A stretch of DNA of 64,000 bases from an uncultured Clostridia bacterium (GCA_944381135.1 CALWJY010000013.1:39957-103956), one strand, 5' to 3'; positions 17,301 through 26,907 are shown, counted from the stretch's first letter. Notes: generated by a model from the letters alone, not told the origin. Numbers and translations: made by a program.

Positions 17301-20300
17301 TTCAATTGGCACACTTTCACTTGGAGCAGATTTGAAAAACGCAAGTGAAATTTATTCGACAGTTGTTGATTTATTTGAAATTGCATTGCCTCAAGGAAGT
17401 TCAGGATTTGACTTGGCAAAACTGAAAGGAATTTTGACTTCACTTGACCTTTCAAAACCAATTCAAATTGACGGTCTTGAAATGGCAATTTCAGGACAGC
17501 AAGGGCTTTTGGTTGAATATGCAATCTGTGATGGGCTGAATTTGTCATTCAATTTAAAAGACGAACAAGAAATTGAACTTGTGGAAATTCCAGAAACGGC
17601 CGAAGATGTGCAAACAATTCTGCCAAAAATCAAAAATGTGATGGACTATGTTGAAAAAGGCGTGTTCGAATTTGACTTCACAGCACAATATAATGGTTGG
17701 AACTTCAACGGTTCATTCAAGTTCTTTGATGGTGACATTGAAATTCAAATCACTGATGTGTGCGGTGAGAGCGTGATTTTGAGGTTGCACGAAGATTGGA
17801 TTTATATCTCCTATGGCAACATGAAAATCAAAGCACCAATCACAAAATCGGGTGGCGAGGCAATCAGTTTTGCAGATGTTCAAAGTGTGCTTGACGAAAT
17901 CATGTCTGAAACCTTTGGCGTGAAGATTGATTTTGGTGTGTTTGAAGAACTTCTAAACATCATCAAGACCTACACCTTGTCAGACTATTTTGAAAACACA
18001 ACACTTGAAATTTCTGGCACAACACAAAACATTGGCATCAAACTTTCAAACAAGTTGAAATATTCTTCTTTCCCAATCATTTCTTTGGGCGTGAAATTTG
18101 ATGAAAACAACATGCCACAAGGCGCAGAATTTGTGATTTTTGATGGAATCATCAGCGGAAATGCCACAATAAACATGGTTGAAAACTCCACTCTTGCACC
18201 TTTTGATGAAGAGGAATATGCATCATATGCCACAAACTTTGTGGACGGAATGCTTGACAGTTTGAAACTTGAAAACACCGGCTCAGAACAAGATGTCTAT
18301 GCATTCTCAAGCGACATTGCAATCAGATACAGCACCAACAACTTCTATGGCAATCTCACCGCAATGCTGATTGAAACAGAAGACGGAATGCTGTTTGGAA
18401 AATACACTCCAGCAATTTCACTTCACACAACCTCGCTTGGACTTAACACATTCATCTATTTGATTTGTGATGATGTCTATGTTGACATTCATGGACTTCA
18501 AGTTTGGGCAAATCTTAATGAGGCAACAATTGACGAAATCATGAATTTCGTGCTTGACAATTTTGGACAGTTCATCAATCCAGAAGAGGCAATTGACGAA
18601 AGTGGAGAAGTTTCCACTTTGGATGTTGGTGGACAGGTTGAAACATTGGAAGAAACAGCCAACGCATTCAGAGTGATTTTGCCTGCACTCGACCAAATTT
18701 ATGGCTCGTGGGTCAGCACAATTATGGACGGAATGACAATTGACGGCGTTCAGATTGACATTAAGGACGACTTGTGGTATGCGGGAAACTCGCGCTTCTA
18801 TGACATGGTTTTGCAGGTGTTCATTGAAAACCTTGACAGCACAATCATTCCAACAAAGATTGTGCTTGGCGCAAACATTGACGACCCTAACACCACTGTC
18901 TATGAAGACGGCTATGCAGACAGTTTGCTGACTTGCGAAGATGCTGTGACAAGCAACCTGAACTTTGCGGTTTATTTCAACAACATTGTTGTCGGCAAAA
19001 ACATGGAAGAAACATCACTTTCGGAAATCTTTGTCAGCGATTTGGCAGGATATCAAAACATTGTTGCACTCAAATCAAACTATGGCACAACACAACTTTC
19101 TGATTTCAATTCATATCAAACTTTGCTTGAAACAGTGGAAGCAACTTATGATTATGTGATGCAGAATGGAAGAACGGACTCGACTGAAAATCCAACTGCA
19201 CAAAATTCGTTGGGATATCAAATTGGCATTGATGCCACAATTTCCAGCAAGACTTCTCAGACCACAATTGGCGGAGATGTGACTGTTCAGATTGGAGATT
19301 TGGCAGAGGGCGTAGAAAGCCAAAGCGGGTTCACGCTTTTCGGAAATAAATATCTGAAAGTTTATGGAAACAATTTGACTGTTCAAAACCAAAGCCTTGA
19401 GGGCGCAACAGAGACTGTCAACAACACTCACATCATTGACTTGATGTATGAAAGTGATGGCACGGATCCTGCGTTCTATCTCACTTACACACATTCCAAC
19501 TATGCTGATGACACAGATTTGAATGACAACATTGAAAGCGGAAATGCTTTCAGAGCCAAAATCAACAACAGCAACTTGAGTGGCATCATTTCAATGGTTT
19601 TGGCACTTGCAAATGTCAATTTGGGCGAAAATATTATGGGTGAAAACGGGCTTAATCTTCCTGAAAACACCACCGATTTCACATTCCTTCAAAGTTTGCT
19701 TGGAATTAAAGAAAATGATGTCAGTGATTCGACCTCTCAGGTTGACCAAATTTTAAGTTCGGTTGAAAATGTCACAAAACTCATAAAACAAATCAAGTTG
19801 ACAGAAAGCGCACTCACAATAAGCCTCGATTTGCAGGAGGACGGAAACATTGCCGTTGTGGCACTCAACTTCACGGGCAGTGGCGAGAGCAAAAAACTTC
19901 AATCAATCACTATTGAAAATTTGGCAATCAATGAAATTTCGACGATTGACAATCTCACGCTCACAATTGGGCATTTCAGCGAAAGTAATTTTGATTATTT
20001 TGAAACCAATTCAAAAGATTCGCACATTGACTTCAGTCAACTTTCATCCTTTGTTGATGTTGCAGTAAACACTTTGAACACAAAAGGCTTAAATTTCAAT
20101 GGTTCAACAACTGTCAGCATACCTTTGATTGGAGACATTAATGTTGGCTTTGATGTGGAAATTAAACTTGATGCAAACAACAAACTTGAAATGTATATGG
20201 AACTTGATGTTGGCTCTAAACGCGAAGTGACATGGACGGCAGTTAAAAATAATGACACTTACACAACCTATAATGTTGTTCTGTTTACTGAGGCGTGGTC

Positions 20301-20883
20301 AAAGAGAATCTCGACGCTTGAATATAGAAATGGACTTTTGAGCATTGTCAACACAACATATGATAGTCGGTCATCAGATTTAAGTTCGCCAAAAGATATT
20401 GTCAAAACATATTCATACACAACTGATCAGATTGGTGAGAATATAATGCTTATTGTCACTCAGGCTTTGGGACTGACAAATGCGGCATATGACATCATTG
20501 AATTTGCCATAAGTATGATGGAATCACATCCAACGCTTGAACGTTCATTGCTTGGTTTCTCATATGATGAAAACACATCAACATATTCTCTCACAATCAA
20601 TGCAGAAAACCTTACAGGCATGAGCGGAATGAACAACATCACTTTAAACATTGGCACAAGTCAAGTTTACAAAACAGGACTGAATTCTGGTGATGTGAAA
20701 GAACATAAGTTCATTGACAACATAACAACAAATATCGGCATTGGAGACAACATAATCACAATTCCATTGACACTCAATTCTGTTTCAGGACAAGAATATG
20801 TGACGGGCAGTGGAAAAACATTGAAAACCAATGAATATTATCGAACTGAATATATCAACACCATTGGAAAACTTATTGTATAA
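14371..20883 (+). CDS. Giant repetitive cell-surface protein
   Basis: A 2170-residue acidic protein starting with ATG after GGGGAGGTG. One hydrophobic segment (about 20-42) anchors or exports it. The remainder consists of repeated units of roughly 200-300 residues with the pattern of long amphipathic beta strands, phrases such as W/xYVTYGENKVKV and WIYISYGNMKIKA, and helices like LPKIKNVMDYVEKG between them. This looks like tandem LolA/LppX-like half-barrels that bind lipids, but that is an impression from strand patterns. No LPxTG, SLH or C-terminal membrane anchor is visible; the chain ends in GKLIV. Cys is very rare. A role in lipid or glycolipid transport across a thick envelope or in adhesion is conceivable; none is shown. 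Confidence 0.8.
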   Translation: MMDDRQIKRPNKTFPKMFRTFTTYIFATLFVFFGYVQIFGDVKPTIITLPTDDAGADEENVFGDFVQSFGRFENIDTDINLSFSNADGTINLELGGNVVYADSGIQLDLDLNYNNQNFDVQASYVNSNLYLTIDENTYKFDTKTVAGETSVGASSAESSSGDEANDEVAEESGLNVSEILNFVLNTLGIDTSFIEGLENTLGFTFDDPNSLLAQLRTDESKQLEDGSYDIRIRLGNLIYVQVLCDSNFNITSARTVNSVLIENNALQFNANVNRMNNVDVSTGEENVVEVTYEETGDEIDLSGLGKYVTYVSNLFANNFVSADVTLTLQGNDYAGKLLVDLSDGVKVQLGTEIEGLNVQLTYADEVVFLDANGLKIKFNINDYQTWKDKIDGLVQTETGKTIEQLLDEFVEKIKQEYVGLEDADANEILMSILGGFFSNSENVSDFLPSDAVETEEGYKLLWGGATILLTEENGMLKSVEAQYQDVKINSTFAVAESGVEIEDEHYDVTNLLPLVDVVEEILIADQFGGNIAVEIDGHTIDTTYVVDFKEDIKAKISSNAFGEDVAIYLSGRDVLIAVGVVVISGSLDNLETFMQKIDEIFGLDIAGQLGDVNVLAFSGIVSTVANILEDVSVLKETMSSSDSDNVLMLVTYLADNYGEISIDGNSAKIKLSAVVDGLAVAGEIEALATYENIFIPTANEKVEDVLSKIENIKNFVESKKYAFDFALSYAENLSISGNIQIDLENNIFDVSGVELFGDILGVRYENGWTYVTYGENKVKVQTENLGSVAKIVEGIINSNLSQEDEAGSDVEVSENEDILTNLLIEIFGEDVTTLSVEEALQRLSINVTGTLNNLVLDITFNSEKQLSASAQLEFVENEIAEVSLQMSDLSATLKIAGFGLTEIAEEEFYNLTSAQKGTLVLMCSYKETLSDGTVQDKELQIVADVEFDLTNKIYLHIFTQILGEDVELVLLNNKLSISIGTLSLGADLKNASEIYSTVVDLFEIALPQGSSGFDLAKLKGILTSLDLSKPIQIDGLEMAISGQQGLLVEYAICDGLNLSFNLKDEQEIELVEIPETAEDVQTILPKIKNVMDYVEKGVFEFDFTAQYNGWNFNGSFKFFDGDIEIQITDVCGESVILRLHEDWIYISYGNMKIKAPITKSGGEAISFADVQSVLDEIMSETFGVKIDFGVFEELLNIIKTYTLSDYFENTTLEISGTTQNIGIKLSNKLKYSSFPIISLGVKFDENNMPQGAEFVIFDGIISGNATINMVENSTLAPFDEEEYASYATNFVDGMLDSLKLENTGSEQDVYAFSSDIAIRYSTNNFYGNLTAMLIETEDGMLFGKYTPAISLHTTSLGLNTFIYLICDDVYVDIHGLQVWANLNEATIDEIMNFVLDNFGQFINPEEAIDESGEVSTLDVGGQVETLEETANAFRVILPALDQIYGSWVSTIMDGMTIDGVQIDIKDDLWYAGNSRFYDMVLQVFIENLDSTIIPTKIVLGANIDDPNTTVYEDGYADSLLTCEDAVTSNLNFAVYFNNIVVGKNMEETSLSEIFVSDLAGYQNIVALKSNYGTTQLSDFNSYQTLLETVEATYDYVMQNGRTDSTENPTAQNSLGYQIGIDATISSKTSQTTIGGDVTVQIGDLAEGVESQSGFTLFGNKYLKVYGNNLTVQNQSLEGATETVNNTHIIDLMYESDGTDPAFYLTYTHSNYADDTDLNDNIESGNAFRAKINNSNLSGIISMVLALANVNLGENIMGENGLNLPENTTDFTFLQSLLGIKENDVSDSTSQVDQILSSVENVTKLIKQIKLTESALTISLDLQEDGNIAVVALNFTGSGESKKLQSITIENLAINEISTIDNLTLTIGHFSESNFDYFETNSKDSHIDFSQLSSFVDVAVNTLNTKGLNFNGSTTVSIPLIGDINVGFDVEIKLDANNKLEMYMELDVGSKREVTWTAVKNNDTYTTYNVVLFTEAWSKRISTLEYRNGLLSIVNTTYDSRSSDLSSPKDIVKTYSYTTDQIGENIMLIVTQALGLTNAAYDIIEFAISMMESHPTLERSLLGFSYDENTSTYSLTINAENLTGMSGMNNITLNIGTSQVYKTGLNSGDVKEHKFIDNITTNIGIGDNIITIPLTLNSVSGQEYVTGSGKTLKTNEYYRTEYINTIGKLIV

Positions 20884-20885
20884 AG

Positions 20886-20918
20886 AAAAAAGAACCTAAA
20901 ATTTTAGGTTCTTTTTTA
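20886..20918. terminator. Bidirectional Rho-independent terminator between converging genes
   Basis: GAACCTAAAA/TTTTAGGTTC with flanking A and T runs, two bases after the stop of the giant gene. The A run would make it work for metG as well, though metG ends 147 bases away. Confidence 0.88.
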
Positions 20919-21064
20919 TGTCAAAAAATTGTGTGCTGAGACATTATAGAGGCAAAAATTTAAAATGAAATTTGTCTTACAAAATGAAAAAAGATTGATT
21001 TGTGTTTTTAAATTTCAAACTTCGCTTTCAGTTTGTGCTTAGTCATTTCGCCCCTGTAAAATTG

Positions 21065-22762
21065 TTAATTCCCTTCCAACTCTTGTTTATAGCGGGCGAT
21101 GGTGTCGTCGTCAATACGGGCAAAGAGTGGTTTTGGTGGGTTGACTTTGTGTGTTTTTGAAACGTTGATTTTGCTTGCGTCTTCCCATCTTCCAGAGTCT
21201 GCTGGGTTGCCTTCAAAGTTCAACTGCTCAGTCCAAATTTCTGCAGTTCTGTTTGGCAGAATTGGGCTTCCAACAATTGCCAATGCTTTTGCCATATTTA
21301 AACATAAATAGAGCACTTTTTTGGCGTTTTCAACATCGTCATTCTTAATCATTGTCCATGGGGCGCTCTTTTCAAGATAGGTGTTTCCAACAGAAGCAAA
21401 ATTCATGATTTCTTTATATCCAGCGCGAAATTCAGTCTTTGCAAAAAGTTCGGCAATCTTTTCAGGATAGGTTTCAACGGCTTCAATCATCTCTTTGTCA
21501 ACTTCATTCAAAAGTGGTTGAATTTCGTTGAAGTCAACATCTAAAGCACCAGCAAAGTTTTTGTTAATCATGTTCAAAGTGCGGTTGAAGAAGTTGCCAT
21601 ATTTGCCCACAAGTTCGGAGTTTGTGTTCAGTTTGAAGCCTTCATATGTGAAGTCGCTGTCCTTGTTTTCAGGGAAAATTGACACCAAATATGCACGCAG
21701 GGCATCAATGTCAACATCACTTTCAATCAACTTGTCGCAGAAAATTCCAATATGGTTTGATTTTGAGAATTTTTTGCCCTCAAAGTTCAAGAAATTGAAG
21801 CCAACAACATTTGTGGCAAGATTGTATTTCTTGCAGGCAAGTTCCATGCTTGGAAAGAAAATTGCGTGAAAATCGATGTTGTCTTTGCCGATGAAGTTGT
21901 AAATTTCACATTCGTCATTTTGCCAACGGTCTTTCACAAGTTCGTCTCCACCAAGTTCTTTTGTGATGGAGATGTAGCCAATTGGAGCGTCAAACCAAAC
22001 ATAGAAAACTTTGTTTTCAAAACCTTTGAGCGGAACTTTAATTCCCCAAGGAATGTCACGGGTGATGCAACGAGGCTTCAACCCCTCTTTAAACCACTTG
22101 TTTGTCATGCTGTAAACATGTGGGCGCCAAATGTCTTTCTTGCTTTCCACCCACTCTTGAAGTTGACCTTGCAGTTTGTCCAGACTGATGTAGATGTGAT
22201 TTGTTGATTTTTTCACGGCACTTTCGCCACAGAAGGAGCATTTTGGGTCAATCAAGTCGTCAAGTTCGTATGTTTTTCCGCAGTTGTCGCATTGGTCGCC
22301 ATACGCTTTGTCATATCCGCAATATGGACAAACGCCATACACAAAGCGGTCAGCAAGGGCGATGTGGTCGTGCTCGCAATAGAGCATGTTGTCTGACTTG
22401 ATTTCAGTGTAGCCATTTTTATAGATTTCATTGAAAAAGTCAAGTGTCACTTCTTCATGAATTTTTGTGTTTGTGCCACTGAATTTGTCAAATTTGATGC
22501 CAAGTTTGTCAGCAATCACTTTCATTTTGTTGTTCATCATGGAGATATAGTCCTCGGTTTTCATACCTGCTTCTTTGGCAGAGATATAACTTGTTGTGCC
22601 GTGGTCGTCAGTTCCGCTGACGTACAAAACATCATCACCATAAGTTCGGTGAAAACGCGTGAAGACATCTCCCGGAAGCCAACAGCCCACCACATGACCA
22701 AGGTGTGGCAACCCGTTGACATAGAGAAGTGCCGAAGTGACCAAAATCTTTTTCTTTTTCAT
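21065..22762 (-). CDS. metG: Methionyl-tRNA synthetase
   Basis: A 565-residue class I synthetase charging tRNA-Met. The HIGH element is HLGH within LPHLGHVVG (about 18-26). A connective zinc domain has four CxxC pairs (CPYC, CDNC, CSFC plus an upstream Cys set), and the KMSKS element is KFSKS. The helical anticodon-binding domain follows; the C-terminal tRNA-binding (Arc1p-like) domain seen in longer MetRS proteins is absent. TAGGAG precedes the ATG. Transcribed toward the 21 kb convergence point. Confidence 0.96.
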   Translation of the reverse strand: MKKKKILVTSALLYVNGLPHLGHVVGCWLPGDVFTRFHRTYGDDVLYVSGTDDHGTTSYISAKEAGMKTEDYISMMNNKMKVIADKLGIKFDKFSGTNTKIHEEVTLDFFNEIYKNGYTEIKSDNMLYCEHDHIALADRFVYGVCPYCGYDKAYGDQCDNCGKTYELDDLIDPKCSFCGESAVKKSTNHIYISLDKLQGQLQEWVESKKDIWRPHVYSMTNKWFKEGLKPRCITRDIPWGIKVPLKGFENKVFYVWFDAPIGYISITKELGGDELVKDRWQNDECEIYNFIGKDNIDFHAIFFPSMELACKKYNLATNVVGFNFLNFEGKKFSKSNHIGIFCDKLIESDVDIDALRAYLVSIFPENKDSDFTYEGFKLNTNSELVGKYGNFFNRTLNMINKNFAGALDVDFNEIQPLLNEVDKEMIEAVETYPEKIAELFAKTEFRAGYKEIMNFASVGNTYLEKSAPWTMIKNDDVENAKKVLYLCLNMAKALAIVGSPILPNRTAEIWTEQLNFEGNPADSGRWEDASKINVSKTHKVNPPKPLFARIDDDTIARYKQELEGN

Positions 22763-22920
22763 CTTTTTCTCCTATTTTCTTGTTTTTTTAATTTTTTGTT
22801 AATTTATGAGTTTTTAATAAGATTTCATTTTTGCTTTCGCTTGTTGTTTGCTTTCAATCAAACTTTAAGGATCTGAATAGATTTCATTTTTTGTGATTAA
22901 ACAAGCCTTGATTTCTTTTG

Positions 22921-22929
22921 TTATCCACA
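22921..22929 (+). promoter_or_regulatory. DnaA box (consensus match)
   Basis: TTATCCACA, in the AT-rich metG-hisS spacer. See the cluster at 24384. Confidence 0.5.
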
Positions 22930-23000
22930 ATTTATAAAAATTTAATAAAATTTCAAATTTTTTATTAATTTCTTTAATTTTTTAATACAATTTTTAGTTT

Positions 23001-24302
23001 TTAATATTGAATTTTTTTTATTATTTCTTCAATTGTAAGAGAAATTTGTTCTCCGCTTTCCATGTCTTTCAAAGCAAATTTTTGTGATTTGACTTCGTCT
23101 GAGCCCACAATCAAAACATATTTGACTTGGCGCTTGTTTGCCTCTTTCATTTTGGATTTGAAAGATTTGTTTTCGCTGAAAACTTCCGCCTTGACACCAT
23201 TTTTTCTTAATGTTTGCATGACTTTCAATCCGTCAGCAAGAGTTTCGTCAAAATTTATGATTGCAACATCAATTTCGCTGGTTTTTGAAATGTCAAAATA
23301 GCCATCTGACAAAAGCAAATCAAACAGGCGGGTGATGCCAACGCTCATGCCGACACCAGGCATTTTCTTATCTGAAAAATAACTGCACAAATTTTCAAAT
23401 CTTCCACCGCCACCAACGGCTTCTTTGCGATTTTTAAGGAACCCTTCAAAAACTGTTCCGGTGTAGTAATTATGTCCGCGGATGACAGAAAGGTTGTAGG
23501 TGACGCTTGTTGAGCCTAAACTTTTAAGATATGTGTCCAATTCTTGCAATTCTTCAAGACCTATTTGAAAAAGTTGATTTTGACAAAAATTGCGCAAATT
23601 TTGCATAATTTCTTCAATTTTTCCGCTTGTTTTTGTCAATTTTATGATTTTTTCACATTCTTCACTTTTCAACCCAATTTCAGAAAGTTCTTGCATGGCC
23701 TCTTCAAGTGGAATTTTGTCCAACTTGTCAAGCACAATCAAAATGTCAGTCATATGATCGTTTTGACCAATTTCTTCAATGAAGCCCGAGAGAATTTTTC
23801 TGTTTGAAACCTCAATTCTTGTTTTAAGCCCAAGTGCGTCAAAACATTGTTCAAACATGTTCACACACTCGGCGTCAGCAACAAGCGAAAGTTCTCCATC
23901 ACCAATGATGTCGGCATCGCACTGATAAAATTCTCTGAATCTGCCTTTTTGAGGGCGTTCACCACGATACACTTTGCCAATTTGAAATCTTTTAAATGGG
24001 AAATTGAGTTCGTTTTGGTGCATTGCCACAAACCTTGCAAGTGGAACCGTGAGGTCATATCTCATACACATGTCTGCATCGCCCTTGGTGAAGCGGAAAA
24101 CCTGTTTGTCTGTTTCTCCTCCACTTTTTGCCAAAAGTGTTTCGCTGTATTCCAATACAGGTGTGTCAAGTGGCACAAAGCAATTTGCTTTGAAAACCTC
24201 TTCAATTTTCGAAAGGAGCGAAGAAAAAAGCATCTGCTCTTTTGGCATAAGTTCCCAAAAACCTTTCAGTTTGCGTGGTGTGATGAGTTTTGTTTTTTCC
24301 AT
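23001..24302 (-). CDS. hisS: Histidyl-tRNA synthetase
   Basis: A 433-residue class II synthetase. ATG 24302 follows GGAGAAAG; a TTG inside that site is rejected. Motif 2 appears as RYDLTVPLARFVA and FRKxQIG-like FKRFQIGKVYRGERPQKGRFREFYQ; the histidine-specific signatures LSVIRGHNYYTGTVFEG and VGGGGRFENL are intact. The C-terminal anticodon-binding domain (VAIINFDETLADGL onward) is present. No T-box leader was found; the promoter at 24337 lies directly ahead and a DnaA-box cluster lies upstream of it. Confidence 0.96.
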   Translation of the reverse strand: MEKTKLITPRKLKGFWELMPKEQMLFSSLLSKIEEVFKANCFVPLDTPVLEYSETLLAKSGGETDKQVFRFTKGDADMCMRYDLTVPLARFVAMHQNELNFPFKRFQIGKVYRGERPQKGRFREFYQCDADIIGDGELSLVADAECVNMFEQCFDALGLKTRIEVSNRKILSGFIEEIGQNDHMTDILIVLDKLDKIPLEEAMQELSEIGLKSEECEKIIKLTKTSGKIEEIMQNLRNFCQNQLFQIGLEELQELDTYLKSLGSTSVTYNLSVIRGHNYYTGTVFEGFLKNRKEAVGGGGRFENLCSYFSDKKMPGVGMSVGITRLFDLLLSDGYFDISKTSEIDVAIINFDETLADGLKVMQTLRKNGVKAEVFSENKSFKSKMKEANKRQVKYVLIVGSDEVKSQKFALKDMESGEQISLTIEEIIKKIQY

Positions 24303-24336
24303 TTTTTCTTTCTCCAAAACATTTCAATTTATTGCA

Positions 24337-24366
24337 ATTTTAAAACAAAAAACGACATTTTGTCAA
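24337..24366 (-). promoter_or_regulatory. Sigma-A promoter of hisS
   Basis: On the minus strand TTGACA (24366-24361), 18-base spacer, TAAAAT (24342-24337), 34 bases before the start codon. Confidence 0.7.
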
Positions 24367-24383
24367 GCATATAGATGTTAAAG

Positions 24384-24520
24384 TTATACACTATGAATTT
24401 CCACTTATCCACAAATTTATAAATATACATTCGAATTTATGAATATTCATGCGCTTTAAAATGGGGGCAAATGGGGAAAAAGTGGGCAAGTTATCCACAT
24501 TTCCACATTTTTGTGGACAA
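24384..24520. promoter_or_regulatory. DnaA-box cluster upstream of hisS
   Basis: Consensus boxes TTATCCACA lie at 24405-24413 and 24491-24499, an inverted box (TTGTCCACA on the minus strand) at 24512-24520, and a near match TTATACACT at 24384-24392. Very AT-rich DNA follows to about 24720. This could be a DnaA-regulated promoter, a DnaA-titrating locus or an origin-like region. The genes dnaA and dnaN are not in this window. Confidence 0.55.
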
Positions 24521-24791
24521 ATTTTTCTATATTATGGTTTTGTGATGAAATTTTTTTGATTTTACGACCATTTTTGAGAATTTTGTCACTTTAAATTTTT
24601 GGTTTGAAAACAAATTGTTTTTTTATTATTTTGAAAATAATTTAAGATTAAAATTTTTATGCAAAATGTTTGTATATAAATTCATGCACATGCAAAACGA
24701 TTTTTGATTTGCATTTTGGTTGTGATTGAGTTTGCCAGAAAACGAATTGCAAACCAAATTGAAAAAGCATCATGAAACTTTTGCTTTCAGC
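24521..24791. other. AT-rich spacer between helD and the DnaA boxes
   Basis: No gene is visible. A weak hairpin with AAAGCA/TGCTTT arms just after the helD stop (about 24763-24789) may act as its terminator. Confidence 0.4.
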
Positions 24792-26825
24792 CTATTTTGT
24801 TTTCTTTTGTTGTTGGGTTTTCATCAAAAACTTGCTTGGGGTGGAATCGCTCAAGAAGAAAAGTCTGTGGAGGGCGCGGGTGGAGGAGACATATAAGAGG
24901 TTGCGGTCAAGTTCGTTGTGATAGTTTTCTTTGGTTGTAAATGGAACAATCACGCAGTCAAATTCCACACCTTTTGCATTTGCAGGTGTTGTGATGATTT
25001 TTTTGTCTCCAACTTTATTGTTTTCAAGCAGTTTAAATTTTTTGATGACTGCGCTTTCTTTTTGAAGGCTTTTGATTTCCTCTTTTGTTTTACATATGAT
25101 TGCCACACTTTGCTTTTTGTCAATTTTTTGCAAAATTTTTTCAATTTCTGTTGCGCAATTCTTTGTGCGGATGCATTCCACTTCCTCGCCGTTTCGGTTC
25201 ACATTGTTTGCAATGTGTTTTCCAAGAATTTTTTGCGAGAACAGTGAAATTTGCATTGTGCTTCGATATGACTTAGTCAAAAATTTAATTTTCGACTTTG
25301 TCAGTTTGGCAAGATTGGATAGGTATGATGCAGGCAATGTGCGGTCTATGCTTTGGTTGATGTCGCCAAGATAGAGTTTGCTGCACTTCCAAATTTTGTC
25401 AAAAAGGAAAAAGTGGCAAGGGGTGTAGTCTTGCATTTCGTCCACAATGACATATTTTGCATCATAGTTGTTTTTAAGTCCAACAAGATTTTCTTTGATG
25501 AGAAGAATTGGTGCGATGTCGTATGCGCCAATCTCTTCCACCTCTTCAAGTTCGACACTGCCCAAGAAGAGATTGTAGATTTTCAACAAATCTGTCGTTA
25601 GAAATTTGTTATACAAAATCTTTTTTGCTCTTTTAATCAAATCTGGACGCTTATGGGAGGAAACTTTGAATTTGTCCGAAATATATTCCGCCAGAACTTC
25701 AATTCTTTTATGAATTTGCAAGTTTTTGAGTTTTTCAAAATAGATGTCATAAATTTCTTCTTTTGTGATGACAACATCGCCAAAAACCATTGTCTTTGGG
25801 ATGAAAAGATTGCATATGTCATGGCTTAGAAATTTCTTTAAATCATTCAAAAATTCAAAACTTGATTTGATGGCAATGTTTTCGAAGTCTTTTTGCGATT
25901 GCTCGCCGATGACTTTTTCAAGAAGTTGCTCACGCGTTTGATAGTCTTGTCCCAAAAGACGTTTGGCCATAGATGAAAAAGTGGTGGTGAAAGATTTTTC
26001 TTCACCAAGTGCTGGCAGAACCTCACTTAAATAGTCCGAGAAAAGTTCGGATGGTGACAAAATGAGAATGTCCTCACTTTTCAGTTGTTTGCGGTATTTA
26101 TAAAGAAGATATGAAACTCTGTGCATGGCAACTGAGGTTTTTCCAGAGCCTGCCACGCCTTGCACAATTGTGTTTTCAAAGTCTTCAGCACGAATCAAAA
26201 CATTTTGTTCTTTCTGAATGGTGGAGACAATGTCATGCATTTTGGATGTGGCATTTTTTGAAAGTTGTTCCATCAAAATGTCGTCATCAATCACCATGTT
26301 GCTGTCAAGATAATACGAAAGTTCGCCATTTTCAATTTTGAATTGTCTTTTCAGCGTCACTTCACCTTTAATTTCACCATCTGGGCAGGTGTAGGACGTC
26401 TTTCCAATTTTGTCGTCATAATAAAGAGAGCAAATGTCTGCACGCCAATCATAGATGAGATTGACTGAATTTTCATCCTGAACAAGCCCAAGTCCAATGT
26501 AAAACTTTTGAGGCTCGGTTTCGCTATTCGTCCTAAAATCGAAGCGTCCAAAATATGGATTTGCCTTTTGCTTTGTCAAGCGGGCATTTTCTTTTGTCAT
26601 AAACAGATTTTGATTTTCTAAATTTTCAATTTGGAGGTTGACATCGGCAAGTTCATCACCTTCTTTTTTTATGTCATAAAAATTTTCGACAAAAAAGTTT
26701 TTGAAAAACGCGATGCTTTCTTTGTTTTTCTTAATTTTTTTGCTGTTTCTGTCTTTAAGTTTGACAATGCTCGAAAGCACATTTCCAAGATATTCTTTTT
26801 CTTGTTCAAGCGTTTTTTTGTTCAT
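24792..26825 (-). CDS. helD: HelD-type superfamily 1 helicase (RNA polymerase recycling factor)
   Basis: ATG 26825 follows GGAGAAAG; a TTG in the site is rejected. The 677-residue protein begins with a coiled-coil arm (about 1-90), the secondary-channel arm region of HelD, followed by a segment with YDWRADICSLYYD typical of the family. Walker A is VAGSGKTSVAMHR; VDEMQDYTPC is the Walker B region; later motifs include LTKSYRST and TPANAKGVEFDCVIVP. HelD removes stalled RNA polymerase from DNA using ATP. It follows gyrA by 82 bases on the same strand. Confidence 0.88.
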   Translation of the reverse strand: MNKKTLEQEKEYLGNVLSSIVKLKDRNSKKIKKNKESIAFFKNFFVENFYDIKKEGDELADVNLQIENLENQNLFMTKENARLTKQKANPYFGRFDFRTNSETEPQKFYIGLGLVQDENSVNLIYDWRADICSLYYDDKIGKTSYTCPDGEIKGEVTLKRQFKIENGELSYYLDSNMVIDDDILMEQLSKNATSKMHDIVSTIQKEQNVLIRAEDFENTIVQGVAGSGKTSVAMHRVSYLLYKYRKQLKSEDILILSPSELFSDYLSEVLPALGEEKSFTTTFSSMAKRLLGQDYQTREQLLEKVIGEQSQKDFENIAIKSSFEFLNDLKKFLSHDICNLFIPKTMVFGDVVITKEEIYDIYFEKLKNLQIHKRIEVLAEYISDKFKVSSHKRPDLIKRAKKILYNKFLTTDLLKIYNLFLGSVELEEVEEIGAYDIAPILLIKENLVGLKNNYDAKYVIVDEMQDYTPCHFFLFDKIWKCSKLYLGDINQSIDRTLPASYLSNLAKLTKSKIKFLTKSYRSTMQISLFSQKILGKHIANNVNRNGEEVECIRTKNCATEIEKILQKIDKKQSVAIICKTKEEIKSLQKESAVIKKFKLLENNKVGDKKIITTPANAKGVEFDCVIVPFTTKENYHNELDRNLLYVSSTRALHRLFFLSDSTPSKFLMKTQQQKKTK

Positions 26826-26907
26826 TATGGCTTTCTCCAATGCATAAAGCGGTTTAAAATTTTAAAATTTTAATTAAATTTTCAGTCTTTAGTTCTATTT
26901 GCCTTCA

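Noticed and set aside
24318-24520. T-box leader for hisS or riboswitch for metG or glnS
   Set aside because: No T-box sequence (GGTGGNACCGCG) or specifier-like stem was found in any of the upstream regions; each has a short leader.
24384-24720. Chromosomal origin as a firm call
   Set aside because: Boxes are clear but dnaA, dnaN and other origin neighbours are absent, and strand bias of genes does not diverge here; kept as a candidate only.
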